From contig OY997590.1 of NCBI GenBank assembly GCA_963921825.1, positions 40,069,039 to 40,133,038 of the forward strand: a stretch of 64,000 nt of DNA, written 5' to 3'. Source of the DNA: Erodium maritimum. Lineage: Eukaryota; Streptophyta; Magnoliopsida; Geraniales; Geraniaceae. The position numbers and the translations under genes were made by a program. Each line of letters begins with the position of its first letter. The first letter of the stretch is position 1. The notes under the pieces are model-generated. The model searched no databases. It had not been told where the DNA came from and saw only the letters and a list, made by a program, of their open reading frames with translations. Below are positions 44,886 through 55,935 of the stretch, piece by piece.

Positions 44886-45163
44886 CCTGTGATAAACATA
44901 TAATAGTTCAGGACCTCAAGAGTGTGGATATTTTATTTTGTTTTCTTGTAGTTATTTCAATTATTAGTTGTCTCTTTTGGGTAACCCATTTTGAGAATAA
45001 ACTTCTGCAGATTTCTTTTTATTAATATATTAACTTCGTTACCCGCTAAAAAATATTATAGTCAATTTCAGTGGATTTTAGTGTAGTTTGTAGTTGACGT
45101 CATCCTAATTTTAACCTGACAATATATGTACGTGTTCATTTACAAATTATGAGAACATCAATG

Positions 45164-46500
45164 CATATATGCTTCATAGTTCCAACTTATAGAGGTGAGA
45201 GATCTACCAGAATTAAGAAACTCAATTATGCAAAGAGAATGCACACAGCGTCAGCGCTTCAATTAGGGTTTTAGTGCCATCGTACGTCTCTTTTCCGTTG
45301 ATAACGTTGGACACCACGCCCTAGACCAGAGCCTCTCCGCCTACATGGTGCTGCTCCTCTTCTTCCACGCTCCACTTCAACCACGTTTTTGCTCTTTCTG
45401 TAGATTTTCGGCCCATACTTTTTGAAACCCTAAGCCGATTGTTTTTACTGTGATGTCGCGATCGCTGGCGAACGATCAACTATCTAGTGACAGTGAGGGG
45501 TTCGATGTGGAACTCCTGAGAGAACCAGCGAGTCCACTCCCGGATCCGGTGAAAGACAATGGTTGTCGTGTCTGCAACCGTGGAAACCGATCTCACCTCA
45601 GGGAAACCCTACTTTCTGATGTTGGCGAGGGTCACCCTTAACGAAAGGCCCCGGTTGACTGGTCGGTGGGGGAGTCTGATCCGATCATCGAGTCGATCAC
45701 TGTTCCACCGATCCTACCTCCGGTAGCTCCTCTAGGGGAAACCCTAGCAATCGGGAACATTCAGTCCATTAGTCAACTGGTCGATATTATTCTGGCAGCG
45801 TTAGCCCGTTCCTTGACAAATATCCTCTCGGACATGATTTGTTTGCTAGGATCTACGGGTGTTGTTTCTTCCTCGGAGAATCAATCCTCGTCAAACTACG
45901 TGTGCTGTTTCATCCTCCGAAAAGGCGGCAGGACAATGGGAACCGCTATCGGAAGTACTACCCGGGGTCAGGATGGACGGGAGGAAAACGATAATACTGA
46001 TCTTTGTGCAGGTGTAAGGGAGGAGCATAACCAAATGCGAGGGTAGCAGATAGTACCCCAACCTCAAAAACGGGATGAGGAGGGAGATCGGGAGCCGCAA
46101 CTAGAGGTGTCGCATCCTTCACTGGAGGAATGAGAGTCCCGGGTGGTAGTGGAAATGGTCTGTCACGGCCTATACCCACAGACCCGGGACTGCCGGTGCG
46201 CGGAAGTCTCGGGAAAACCACCATACAAGCACTTACTTTAATTTTATATTATGTTTGCTACTGTTTTAGGTTCGGTTGGATTTGGTTAGTTAATTTTCCT
46301 TTGGACTGCTTAGTTTATTGGATCATGTTGATCGTAGGAATTTTTATCGTTGTCTAAGATGCAAACTAGACTGTTTTTACAGGTTTAGAGCGCCGGGTGT
46401 CCTACGGGATGCCGCAACTTATTTTGTTCTCAAGACTTTCAGTGCACCACTTATACCGGTTACCCAACATTTATAATGCATTTTCTACGTTTCAAAAAAA
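45164..46500 (+). mobile_element. RT-less retroposon with poly(A) (copy C)
   Basis: A 1,337-bp insertion ending in a short A run (46494-46500). It has 16-bp duplications with two mismatches: TATGAGAACATCAATG (45148-45163) and TATGAGATCATCCATG (46501-46516). Inside are a 5' leader of about 290 bp, an ATG frame (45450-45641, MSRSLANDQLSSDSEGFDVE) and a second frame (45666-46046) with no recognised domain, then a T-rich 3' end. No endonuclease, RT or RRM is visible. It may be a 5'-plus-3' LINE derivative, or a processed copy of a host transcript. The protein frames are probably pieces of one decayed ORF. Confidence 0.65.
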
Positions 46501-46577
46501 TATGAGATCATCCATGTAGTATAAATCTTACGACCGTTGTCAAGTTGATTTGAATGTAAGCGTAAGTTGCACCACTC

Positions 46578-46860
46578 TTTTTTTTTTTTTTTTTTTTTGG
46601 TCAAGGACATCAACGTGGGTCACTTATCTTCTCAAACCAAAGTTTGAAACAAGACTCAAGCCCAAGCTTTCCTACTTCTCTTTCTTTACAAGCCCATCAG
46701 GTTAGTCCAACCTACAGGCATGGACCGTAAACTAATAGTGGAATAGGCCATACAAGAAATGGTGTTGGACTCGAGTCCCGACTGAGCCAATGCAAGTAAC
46801 CGATTCATATCTAGAGAACCGAACTTTGAGCCTCAACGGTGTGAACCTCAATGGTTTCAT
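46578..46860 (-). repeat. Possible SINE or LINE end (poly-T head)
   Basis: A 21-base T run (46578-46598) heads a 260-bp block that on the minus strand holds GGACTCGAGTCC, a weak match to a pol III B box. Lacks a clear duplication. Weak call. Confidence 0.3.
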
Positions 46861-47019
46861 ATTTTTATTAAAGAAACGCTACAATATGGAAATTCTCTTC
46901 TCCCTTGGTTGGTTGTGCTTCGTGTCTATTGAAGGTGTCTGCATGGCCCGGCCTCCTTAATCTAATCTTTCTTAATACCCACACCAGATTCATTGACGAC
47001 GATAGGTTATTCGAAGATT

Positions 47020-47070
47020 TTTTTTTTTGATCAGCAATTGTATTATTGAGAGACCAATTCTTCAAACGGA
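47020..47070 (-). mobile_element. 51-bp mini retroposon, perfect 16-bp TSD
   Basis: AGGTTATTCGAAGATT occurs at 47004-47019 and 47071-47086. Between them are a T run and about 40 bases that read on the minus strand as a LINE tail (CAATAATACAATTGCTGATC before the A run). This is a strongly 5'-truncated LINE insertion. Confidence 0.85.
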
Positions 47071-47318
47071 AGGTTATTCGAAGATTGATTTTAACTTCAT
47101 CGTCGAGCTTGTAATGAAGCTTTGAAAACTCCCGACATCTATTATGGGTTTACAAAATTATGGAACATTAAATTCAACAATTCGTTAAGTGAATATGTAT
47201 ACTTAGTGTGACTGTGTCGGATTTAGCTTCTATTGGGGGGAGGCAGTAGTATTTTTTAAAAATTTATAAATAATGATAAAATAGTGTAAATTGACATTAA
47301 AAAAAATACAATATTGTC

Positions 47319-48958
47319 AATTAAGAACTCCTCGCTTTTGTCGAGACCCCCTCCTCGCGTCTGTCGAGTCAAACCCTATCTTATGTCTATCTCTGCGTCT
47401 GCCGCCGACAATATGTCGGCACCGTATGGTTCTTTCCCATCCATCCATGTACCCTTGCATGGCCTCTGGATTACGAACCAGAGCCATGGGTTTTTAAGGG
47501 TCACATAGGCACGACACCCTCAGAGTTCTTGCCGTCCATGAAGCACTACAGCAGCGGCGAACAGGCGAAGGTCCACTGGCGAGGACAACAGGGTTCTCCT
47601 CACCCGCGCCGGGGTTTTGCGAGGGAGCAACCTGGGCCTCCTTGTGGAGCCAGGGTGTCATCCACGGGTTCTTACGGCCACGTCTGGTGGCTACCTCGTC
47701 GACCTATGACCTTGCTCTGGGTCCGGTACAGTATGGAGAGTGGGGGCGTCAAGGTTGGGCTCAGGCTTTGATCTTCTCATCCTCTCGATTTCCACGGGCG
47801 CGATGTTGGGAGGAGCGGCTAACTCATGACCTTGCTCTGGGTCTGGTGGGAAGGGGAGGGTGCGGGCACTAGTTAGGGCTTCCTCCGGCGAATTCCCTAC
47901 CATGGATGGTTCCTCAGGAAGCGGGGCTAGGCCGACCTATGATATTGGTATGGCGACCTCAAGAAGCGGGACAGACGGTGGGTGGGCTCTTTTCGCTATC
48001 CGCAGAGTACCGTTGTACTCGAGCCGGGCATGTTGCATGCACGGTAGGCCTACCGTCCCAAGCTCGCTTCCCATACGAGGACTTTCCGCTGGCCCATAGG
48101 GTTTGCTTGGGAGGTCTACGGTGGTGGGGGCTAGATCGCGGCTTGGGAGAGCACGGTACCAAGGGTGGTCATGGGTGGCCGGTGTGCATGGGCGGACCCC
48201 TTGTCCTTGGATCCATTACCTAATCTGGGAGGGTATTGGGGGTGGGGGAGCAGCGTATCCCTGGACCCATTACCTAACCCGGGCCCCGGCCTTGGATGGG
48301 GAATAAGCCCTCGGGGGAGGTTCTCTGCTAGTTCGATTGATGCGTGTCAGGGGAACGATCCGGGAGGGTTTGGTGGAAGGGGTCGGGGTTTCCTCGCCTC
48401 TCGGCCTATTGGAATGTCATCGTCCTCTATAGGGGAGGAGGATGGGCTGGAGCTCTGGTGACGAGGACAGCACCAGAGGAGAAGAGTGGCCAGGGAGTCA
48501 CAGTTCGTGCGAGGGCTGGATTTTAGCCCTGTCGGGCCCCATAAGTACACTGGCAGGGCTCAGGGGAAGGAAGGAGTCCCTAAGGATACCCTGTCCGCCC
48601 TTCCCGGCTGATGGACACGGGTTCGGTTTTATAGTGAAAGAAGAGCGTCGTCCTCGGATGGCCCAGTGGCAGTTAGTCCTTACCTTGAGTAGTGGTTCGC
48701 CAATCGGTTTTAGTTTAGTTTTCTTTAATATGAGGGGTCGTTAGGTCCCTCTGGTCTTATTTTGGTTAATCTTGTTTATTTCATTATTGTATTAGGTCAA
48801 TTGGTTTGGGTATCAATTTCAGGTCGCCTTTATGACATTTCAACAAAACGTCTTATGCGTTTCTCAGTAGATAGGGTTATTATGTTTGCCCCGTCAGGGC
48901 CGTCAGACATGTACTAACTCTTTTAAAGGAATATAATGCACGTTTACTCAAAAAAAAT
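47319..48958 (+). mobile_element. RT-less retroposon with poly(A) (copy D)
   Basis: About 1.64 kb, GC-rich, ending in an A run (48950-48957). Probable duplication ACAATATTGTC (47308-47318) against ATTATATTGT (48959-48968), which continues with C after the solo LTR inserted at 48969. Several overlapping frames (for example 47529-47771, 47906-48223 and 48442-48744) show no known domain, and the best frame switches, so any ORF is decayed. The 3' end (ATGTACTAACTCTTTTAAAG.. before the A run) is LINE-like. No RT is visible. It could be a Gly/Arg-rich ORF1 derivative. Confidence 0.5.
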
Positions 48959-49455
48959 ATTATATTGTTGTAAGAACCGCCCCCGGTCGAATCGGTGAAA
49001 TCTGGCGAAAGTTGACTTTCCGCCGGCAAAGTCAACCGATGATTCCGGGAGTCATTCGGGACCTTTCCGGGACCCAAAACGCTTAGTCGTCGTTACGGTT
49101 AGCTTAGTTGGTTCGTTTCCTTCCAAATGTGTATTTTTGCGAAAAAGTCAACTGCGGGTTAAATGGGGTCTAAGTAGAGGCTAAAACGAATTAATTTAAT
49201 GTGTTGGAATTTTATTAAGGATGGAAGTGGACCCCATATGGACACTTGTCCATGGTGGCTTGGAGGAGAAGAAATGGGTCTAGAAAGACCCATTTACCCT
49301 TATTTGGGCCAAATTGGAATGAAGGGAGCTAAAAGGCAAAATAGATAATTCTCATCTAGGTTTAAAGAAACAATTGGAAACATTTCAGCCCATTTCTTTA
49401 GTGTTGGCCGAATTTTAGAGAGAAAGGAGAGAGAGAGAAAAGGCATTGAAGACTT

Positions 49456-49608
49456 GAAGAAGAAGAAGAAGAAGAAGAAGAAGAAGAAGAAGAAGAAGAA
49501 GAAGAAGAAGAAGAAGAAGAAGAAGAAGAAGAAAAAGAAGAAGAAGAAGAAGAAGAAGAAGAAGAAGAAGAAGAAGAAGAAGAAGAAGAAGAAGAAGAAG
49601 AAGAAGAA
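49456..49608. repeat. (GAA)n microsatellite in solo LTR
   Basis: About 50 GAA units with one GAAAAA interruption. The poly-Ser and poly-Leu frames across it are artefacts. Confidence 0.97.
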
Positions 49609-49990
49609 AGGAAAGAAATGAAGAGTCTTGGCCTTGTTTTCTTCTCAAATCTCCTCAAAAACATCATTTTCTTCTTCCTTTCTCCATTCCTAAGGTAAAC
49701 CTTCAAACCAAATTCGTTTTTGTTGAGGTTTAATCTATGGGTTTGGCAGTTCAAGCATGAACTAGGTGTGGGTTTGAGTTTTTGTTGTGTAGATGTTTGA
49801 TTCATGGAGAAAAGTGGGAGATTGTGGTAGGAATCAATTAGGTTTTGTTGATTTTGATGAAGCCCTACATGGGTATAGAAGTATTGAGGTTTTGGGACTG
49901 TTTTGGAGGTTTTTGGTTAATAAAAATGAAGTTTTTAGGGTTTAATTTCGTGGAGAAGAAGCTGGAGGAAGAAGGACCGAGCTGTCAGAC

Positions 49991-50255
49991 CCGTCACGGA
50001 TCCGTGACGGGGACTGTGACGAAGTGCGTCACGGCTCCGTGACGGAACACGTCACGGTTCCGTGACGGCACACGTCACGGTTCCGTGACGGCACACGTCA
50101 CGGTTCCGTGACGTTACCCGTGACGGTGAACATCACGGTTCCGTGACGGCACACGTCACAGTTCTGTGACGTCACCCGTGACGGTGAACATCACGGTTCC
50201 GTGACCCGAACCGTCACGGAGTCCGTCAAGACTCCGTGACCCAAACCGTGATGGA
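49991..50255. repeat. Palindromic TGACG minisatellite, 23-bp step
   Basis: Tandem units of CGTCACGGTTCCGTGACG plus a spacer like GCACA. Starts at 50027, 50050, 50073 and 50096 are exactly 23 bp apart; flanking units are less regular. Each unit is a near-perfect inverted repeat that displays TGACG on both strands. Confidence 0.95.
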
Positions 50256-51528
50256 TCAGAATTGGGCCTTTTGGGTCCATTTTAGTCGTTTTTGGGTATT
50301 TAGGAAGGTTATCTATAACCGAGCCTATTGGAAGTAATTGAGAATGTTTTCTCTCTAAAACCGCTCTTGAATTACTCTTAATTCTCGTATTGCTTGTGAT
50401 CTTAGACGTTGATTCCGAGCCCGGCGGAGGAGGATACTAGACGACTCGCGTTGACTAAGCGTTTGGATAGCGTTTAAGGTAGGGAAAATTAGCGAATACC
50501 GGTTTAATTGCGGAAAGTTACTAGTATGCATATAGGTTCCGATCAAATGTTATAATTGTAGAATTGCATGCAGGATGTGAGGGACGAGTGAAATGAGAGA
50601 TAGCTTGCGGGCCATGTCGTGCCCGTAGGTTTGGGAATTGTCGTGCTGTAGAATTGCATGTGGGCCATGTCGTGCCCTTAGGATTGCGTGTTGGTTGTGG
50701 TGTTATGATTGATGACTTGTGATGCTTGATATGTGGTTTACCAGTTGTTAGATTGAGGATCATGATATGATATGCTCGGTATGATATGTTGGTATGTTAT
50801 GTCAAGTATGACATGTTTGGTATGACGCGAACTAATTCTTTGTGATATGATCAGTGATTGATAGACCGATGTGATGTGTTTCGGTAAGATTGTTTGGTTT
50901 GGTATGTTGTTGGTTGAACTATGACATTGTTATATGTTGAGAGTTTCGTGGGTATGTTCCGAGACGAGTTATTCTGGTACGATACCTACATTGAGGGAGG
51001 ATTCTGGTGTAGGGTATCTAGGCCGAGGGTGGTGTCCCACGTACACGGTCCCCCGGGGCTAAGGGTTCTGGTACGATACCTACATCGAGGGAGAATTCAG
51101 GTGTAGGGTATCCAGGCCGAGGATGGTGTGATTCGTACCACGATGATGTGTGGTCCGAGAAGACATCTAAGCCGATGATGTGTGGTCCGGTATGATGTAT
51201 TGTGAGTTGTACCGCGATGTTGTGTGGTCCGGGAAGATATATAGGTCGATGTTGTGTGGTCCGGTATGATATGGTTGAGCCGGACTGTGGAAACCGGCGA
51301 CGTGGGGGACTGCTGTACGGGACTTGTGGTTGTTCTACTGTGTATTGTTGCTTAATGATTGATTATGTGGGGTGATTAAGTGTGTTTATAGTCATGCGAG
51401 TGTGGTTTGTGATTATGTAAATTTTGTGGATGTCGTAAAATGTTGTTGTGCCTTGCTAGTATGCCCTAATTGGACGGTTACTCGTGGTGGTGAGCGGATA
51501 ACTCATCACCTTAACTACTTTTTCCTAC

Positions 51529-51542
51529 TGAGCGAAAGCTCA
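51529..51542 (+). promoter_or_regulatory. LTR hairpin TGAGC-GAAA-GCTCA
   Basis: A perfect 5-bp stem with a GAAA tetraloop, followed by CTGTTCTACAGG. Counterpart of the hairpin module in the other gypsy LTRs. Confidence 0.6.
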
Positions 51543-51852
51543 CCCCTCTACTTTACTGTTCTACAGGTTGTGAGCGGGATTTGATCTAGCGGGATTCTCG
51601 GAGCTTGGGAGCTAGCGAGATTCTCGGAGCTTGGGAGCTAGCGAGAGTCTTAGTCTAGTATGGTCTAGAGACGCACTTCCTTTTGTATTGAACTCTTTAC
51701 TTTTTGGTTTCCGAGCTGTTGACTCGTTTGTCAGAATTGTTGGTTTGGATTATCATTTTAGAGTTTAGTTCTTTTAAAATTGTTTTTATCATATTTATTC
51801 TTAGTTCACGTCTCGAATCTGGTCAAAACCGGATTTGGGGCGTGACAATTGT

Positions 51853-53730
51853 CTAAAATAATACAGTTTATTACAAGACATAACGTCAATATTTCATACA
51901 TTGAAGATTTGGTGTTTCGAAGAACAGAGATGCGAGAGAGCGGCATAGATAACTTTCATCGTCGCCGTCGACCATCTCGCCCTTGTGGCTGGCTAGTTGA
52001 CGGCGGCTCCTTCTCCTTCTCCTCCCTCGTTTCCCCTTTCTCTTCCTCTCTTTATTCTTCCTTTTCTTTTGTGTTCTCCTTCGTTCGCTTCCTGACTCCA
52101 GCCGATTTTGGGGTTTTAACTTTCTGTGGGAAGCTTTTATTCGCCTTCGTAGATTCGATGGCTACAGTTTGTGCTCCGCCTCTAGTCACTAACAATTTCC
52201 GTGCCTCCACCTTTGGTCGTCGCGTGGTTATTCTGGTCTGAGGGTGTCTTGGTCACATCTACTGTGGGACGCTCTTCTCCTCCGGCGATGGTGGTATATT
52301 TACGCAAGATCCACTTTTGACTCCCTTTTTGGCGGCGCGTGTTTCCCTCTCCATGTTACTTAACACCTTATTTCGAGACTAACTACTCCCAATCTTCAAA
52401 CGTTTAATACCACACGCGATTAACGCTTCTAATTTTAAGGTGGCTTGTTCGCTATCTTCTCTAGTTTGGTGAACTAGAGACTCGTCATTGGGTGATGAAG
52501 AATCGACCGAGCATGAAGAAGCAGCCAAGGAAGAACCCGCACTTCCTCATTGATTGGGTTCTCATACAAAATTCCCATGTTTCATTTTAAGGCACACTAC
52601 ATCACGCACGTTACGAGCTACATCAAGCATGTCGCGGCCTCCATCATGCACATCCCGTGTTGTTCCCGCTTTGTCTCCCACTGTCGATAATCCTTACCCC
52701 AAAATACTTTGGAAATGAAGAACATCAACTTGCAATTGTATGGCTCAAGAATTCGATTAACACTGCAATTGACGGTGCAAGGAAGTACTATGCGTATTGA
52801 CATTTTTCGACGTCATAACGTAAAGCAAATGATATACCAATTGTAAAAGTGGAATAAAGAGATAACTTCATTCAACTACACTTAATTGAGGACAATTGGA
52901 AACAGAGAAGTGGTCAGCCCAATGAAAAATTGGTCAAAATGGTCAAACAAGATTACAAGAGACACACGGAAAGATATTTCACCGAGAAAAAATTGTTGAA
53001 GCTTATGATAGACCATTAAATAATATAACGATTGGTAAACCTTGCATCATGAAGTCTTTGATACCTTCAAAGTACATAACTATTTACTAATGTTTCATAT
53101 CGAATTGAAGCCATGAATGATTATTGTAAGAGTGAGTTAACCTTTGTGTTAAAGAAGTAAATGGTACTGGTACCAAGTCCGTTATCCATTTCAATGTCCG
53201 GTCTGGATCATTTGAGTCCATAATTTTCATGTCCCGGACCCTGTCCAGATAACTATAAAATCTATGATTTTTTGCCTTTCGGATCGAACCGGTTACGGAT
53301 TTTACCCATACCTTAATAGACTTACTATTTTGAGCCTAACTTGTCCATTTTAGTACAATTCGATCCTAGTTATAATTCATGAAATTTTAATTTAAAAATT
53401 CATGAATTACACCTTAAATCAAAAAAAAATTCAAATATCGTATTAATAATATTTCCATTTTAAAAATAAGTCATTTTTTTTTCAAAAACCATTAACTTTT
53501 ATAAAATTAACTTTGCATAGTTTAAAACCCCTTTCAAATTTATAAAATTTTACATTTCAAAAACCATTCACTTCTAAATAAACCAATTTTGAACATTTTA
53601 AATAATTCAGAAAAAATCGCTACATTTGTCAGGTTTATAAAGAAATTGTTTATTCTAATTAGTAATTACATATGTACCAATAAACTGTCTGGTTACCATT
53701 TCTAGTTATTATCATAATATACACCTTAAA
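51853..53730. other. Unassigned DNA with gene-like scraps
   Basis: Bases 51906-52241 have a CT-rich leader-like stretch and a frame with MATVCAPPLVTNNFRASTFG, which resembles the start of a retroposon ORF but has no domain. Bases 52860-53010 translate as KLVKMVKQDYKRHTERYFTE, a lysine-rich scrap ending in a stop. Bases 53200-53730 are AT-rich with nothing recognisable. No gene can be supported. Confidence 0.4.
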
Positions 53731-54248
53731 TATGATTTCAAGAAAAATCAAAAGCTTTATGGCATTTAGAGTTTTTCTCCATCTACTCCTTTTGGGGCCC
53801 CTTTCACCTCTTCTGACGTCTGTCATGGCCTCCATAGCTCGTGTCCCCATCCCACCATTGGTACCACCTCCATGCCCTACCACGAATTTCATCAAACATG
53901 TGCGGGGGAGAAGATCTCAAGTAGTCTCTATGATTATCTCTCCATCGACAGCTCGATCGCCACAAGCTCCACCGATGCCTCTACCTTACTGCCGCCTTCT
54001 CCCTCACTACCGCCTCCGCCTTCACTACAGCCTCCGCTCCACAGTCGCTTCCCCTTCTGCCTCCACTGTCGCCTCCACCCTCACTCCCACTTCTACGTCT
54101 ATTACAGCCTGCGTTTGGGCCATCTCTGCGACTAACCGCCATCGCGGGACCTATGAAGGAGGCCCTAAGAATTAGGTTCCCGGCGGGTGGAACAGCTACA
54201 CTCAGTGCTTGGGGAACATCGACCTCCCTTGACTTCCCCACCTGGTCC

Positions 54249-55105
54249 CAGGGCCGTCTCTACGTATTTTTGGTGGCCTTAGGCAAAAAATAAAAAATAA
54301 AAATCGGCCTTTTAAAACGGTATAAACCAATTTACGTAGCATGCCGATGCTTAAAATCTACCCATATACATATATACCGATAACTAAACATATAATATTC
54401 CTTAAACATGAACATGTCATTTTTTTTTCTAAACATGGGTTTTAAACAATTAAATAAGAATATATTAAGCTAATTGTAGAACTTCCATTGTCGATTGTTA
54501 TAAACTACAAAATAATTAGTAAAAAACAATTAGATATTAATTAACCAATTAATATTACTAACCTTGTATTGTAGATTGTTCTTCGTGTCTGTCTTTGTTC
54601 TCCACAATTAAGATAAGAAATATCGTATAGAGGTAAAAAAAAATTTCATAAAACGAACTAGAATTTGAGAAGAAAATCGAAATTAAACAATAGAGAACTG
54701 GCTGGGGGATGAATCTAAACCTAAAATTACCCTTATATTTATATATGATTCCGAGAAAAAAAAATAGAATTGGGAAGAAAAGAAAGTCAAAATCTAACCA
54801 GGTTTAAGGTCTGGAATAATAAAATCTTATGTTGAATATGGGGCTGCAATATAATAATGTAAAAAGGGAATTCGACTGAGTTAAAAAAATGGTTGAGTTA
54901 CAGCAAAAAAAAAAGATTTTTTTGGCTGAAATATGTTGATGCGTTGGTTATTAGGATTGATATTCTGCTAATGAGTAATTATCTTAATCCTAATTAAACT
55001 TTGGCCTTATACATTTTTAAACCCATTTTTTTTACCAAATGGGGCCTTTTTATTGTTGGTGGCCTTAGGCCACCGCCTAAGTCGCAAGAGGAGAGGCCGA
55101 TCGTG
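54249..55105. mobile_element. hAT-type non-autonomous element, 8-bp TSD CCTGGTCC
   Basis: An 857-bp AT-rich element starts CAGGGCCGTCTCTACG and ends in the inverted GAGAGGCCGATCGTG, with GGTGGCCTTAGGC near both ends. It is flanked by a perfect 8-bp duplication, CCTGGTCC (54241-54248 and 55106-55113), the hAT size. No transposase. Confidence 0.85.
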
Positions 55106-55365
55106 CCTGGTCCCTGTATCAGGACCCTAGACCACACTCGGAATCTCTACCGATGGTAGGATCATACCAAACAAAGAGTGACGTAAAACGGGGACCCCAC
55201 ATAAAGGCCAAGGTACCAACTTTCTCGGGACAGTAAGAGGCGAGATCTGTGAAGTAACCTTGCCTAGGAAAATGAGTAGCCTCTATGCAACGTACTATGT
55301 GTTGGGACGCACAATTCGTCATGCTACGTTCGGTGCAAGCTTGACATTCTGACCCCCTCCCCCTA

Positions 55366-55383
55366 CCCCCCCCCCCCCCCCCC
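55366..55383. repeat. Poly-C tract
   Basis: Eighteen C in a row, after CCCCCTCCCCCTA. Confidence 0.95.
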
Positions 55384-55794
55384 ATTCTTAGTGTTCTCCT
55401 TGACTACCCGTGCAACCCACAAATTCCCCTAATCTATCTCCACGGGTGACAAGGCGTATTAGGAAATGTGTTGAATTCTCTTAGTATCGTCTTAGTAGTA
55501 GGAGTTTGCCTCTCTTTTCTAACCCCTCTTAGAATTGGATACTCTATTATAGGTTTGAGCGTTACATACCTACGTGTTAGAACAAAGTCCCACCCTTTTG
55601 ATATTTTATCCTTTGTTTTACTCTTGTTAGTGCTTGTCTACTTGTATTTTGTTTTTATATCAATAAAAGCTCCACCATATGCTAAAAAAATATGATTTTA
55701 CGATATGAATAAACTAAAATTTGTTTAAATGTATAAAAAATACGCATAATATAATTATAATTTAATGCAAAAGAGAGTAAAAAAGAGAATGGTC

Positions 55795-55935
55795 CGGGTA
55801 AAACCACTAGGAGTGATTTGCCATTGGAGGTGTAGTGGTAAGAGGTAGTGGTTTGGAGGAGAGAGAAAGCCAAAATAAAGGCCCAAACCACTACTCCAAA
55901 CCACTATGTAGTGGTTTACCATTAGAGGGACTCTT
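55795..55935. repeat. Inverted-repeat-rich block, MITE-like
   Basis: AACCACTA and TAGTGGTTT motifs recur in both orientations, and CCATTGGAGG/CCATTAGAGG occur near the two ends. It resembles a small MITE, but I could not define ends or a duplication. It interrupts the 3' side of the RRM fragment. Confidence 0.35.

Larger units (their letters stand above)
33950..44921 (-). mobile_element. ORF1-only LINE-type retroposon (copy B), split by an LTR element
   Basis: Read on the minus strand. Its 3' poly(A) shows as a T run (about 33954-33967) preceded by AATAAAATTTTCGAGCTTATC. A 10-bp duplication, GTGTGGATAT, lies outside both ends (33940-33949 and 44922-44931). The Tekay-like element 34751-44487 is inserted inside, so the retroposon itself is 44921-44488 plus 34750-33950, about 1.24 kb. 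It carries an RRM-type frame (44885-44490) and a C-terminal frame (34688-34161), then a 200-bp LINE-like 3' end. There is no room for endonuclease or reverse transcriptase. Confidence 0.8.
48969..51847 (+). mobile_element. Solo LTR, gypsy-type, TSD ATTGT
   Basis: 2,879 bp from TGTAAGAACC to GGGGCGTGACA, with a perfect ATTGT duplication (48964-48968 and 51848-51852). The ends match the other gypsy LTRs here, but the body is distinct: (GAA)n at 49456-49608, a palindromic TGACG minisatellite (49991-50255), a doubled block at 50970-51130, and two copies of the hairpin (51489-51510, 51529-51542) before CTGTTCTACAGGTTG. It inserted into the tail-end duplication of copy D. Confidence 0.9.
53739..55690 (+). 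mobile_element. Possible retroposon with LINE-like 3' end, holding a hAT MITE
   Basis: The 3' end ATATCAATAAAAGCTCCACC..GCTAAAAAAA (55655-55690) is LINE-like. The next bases, TATGATTTTA (55691), match TATGATTTCA at 53731, a weak duplication that would define a 5' end there. The interior has a Ser/Pro- or Arg/Gly-rich tract (53870-54200) without a clear domain, the hAT-type MITE 54249-55105 and a poly-C run (55366-55383). Confidence 0.35.

Noticed and set aside
46578-46860. A confident SINE call
   Set aside because: Only a weak B box, no A box and no duplication found; kept as a low-confidence repeat.
49398-49805. Serine-rich and leucine-rich minus-strand frames
   Set aside because: Produced by the (GAA)n tract in the solo LTR; no domain outside it.
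53732-54175. Ser/Pro-rich proteins on both strands
   Set aside because: Low-complexity coding on several frames at once; no conserved domain and no frame preferred.
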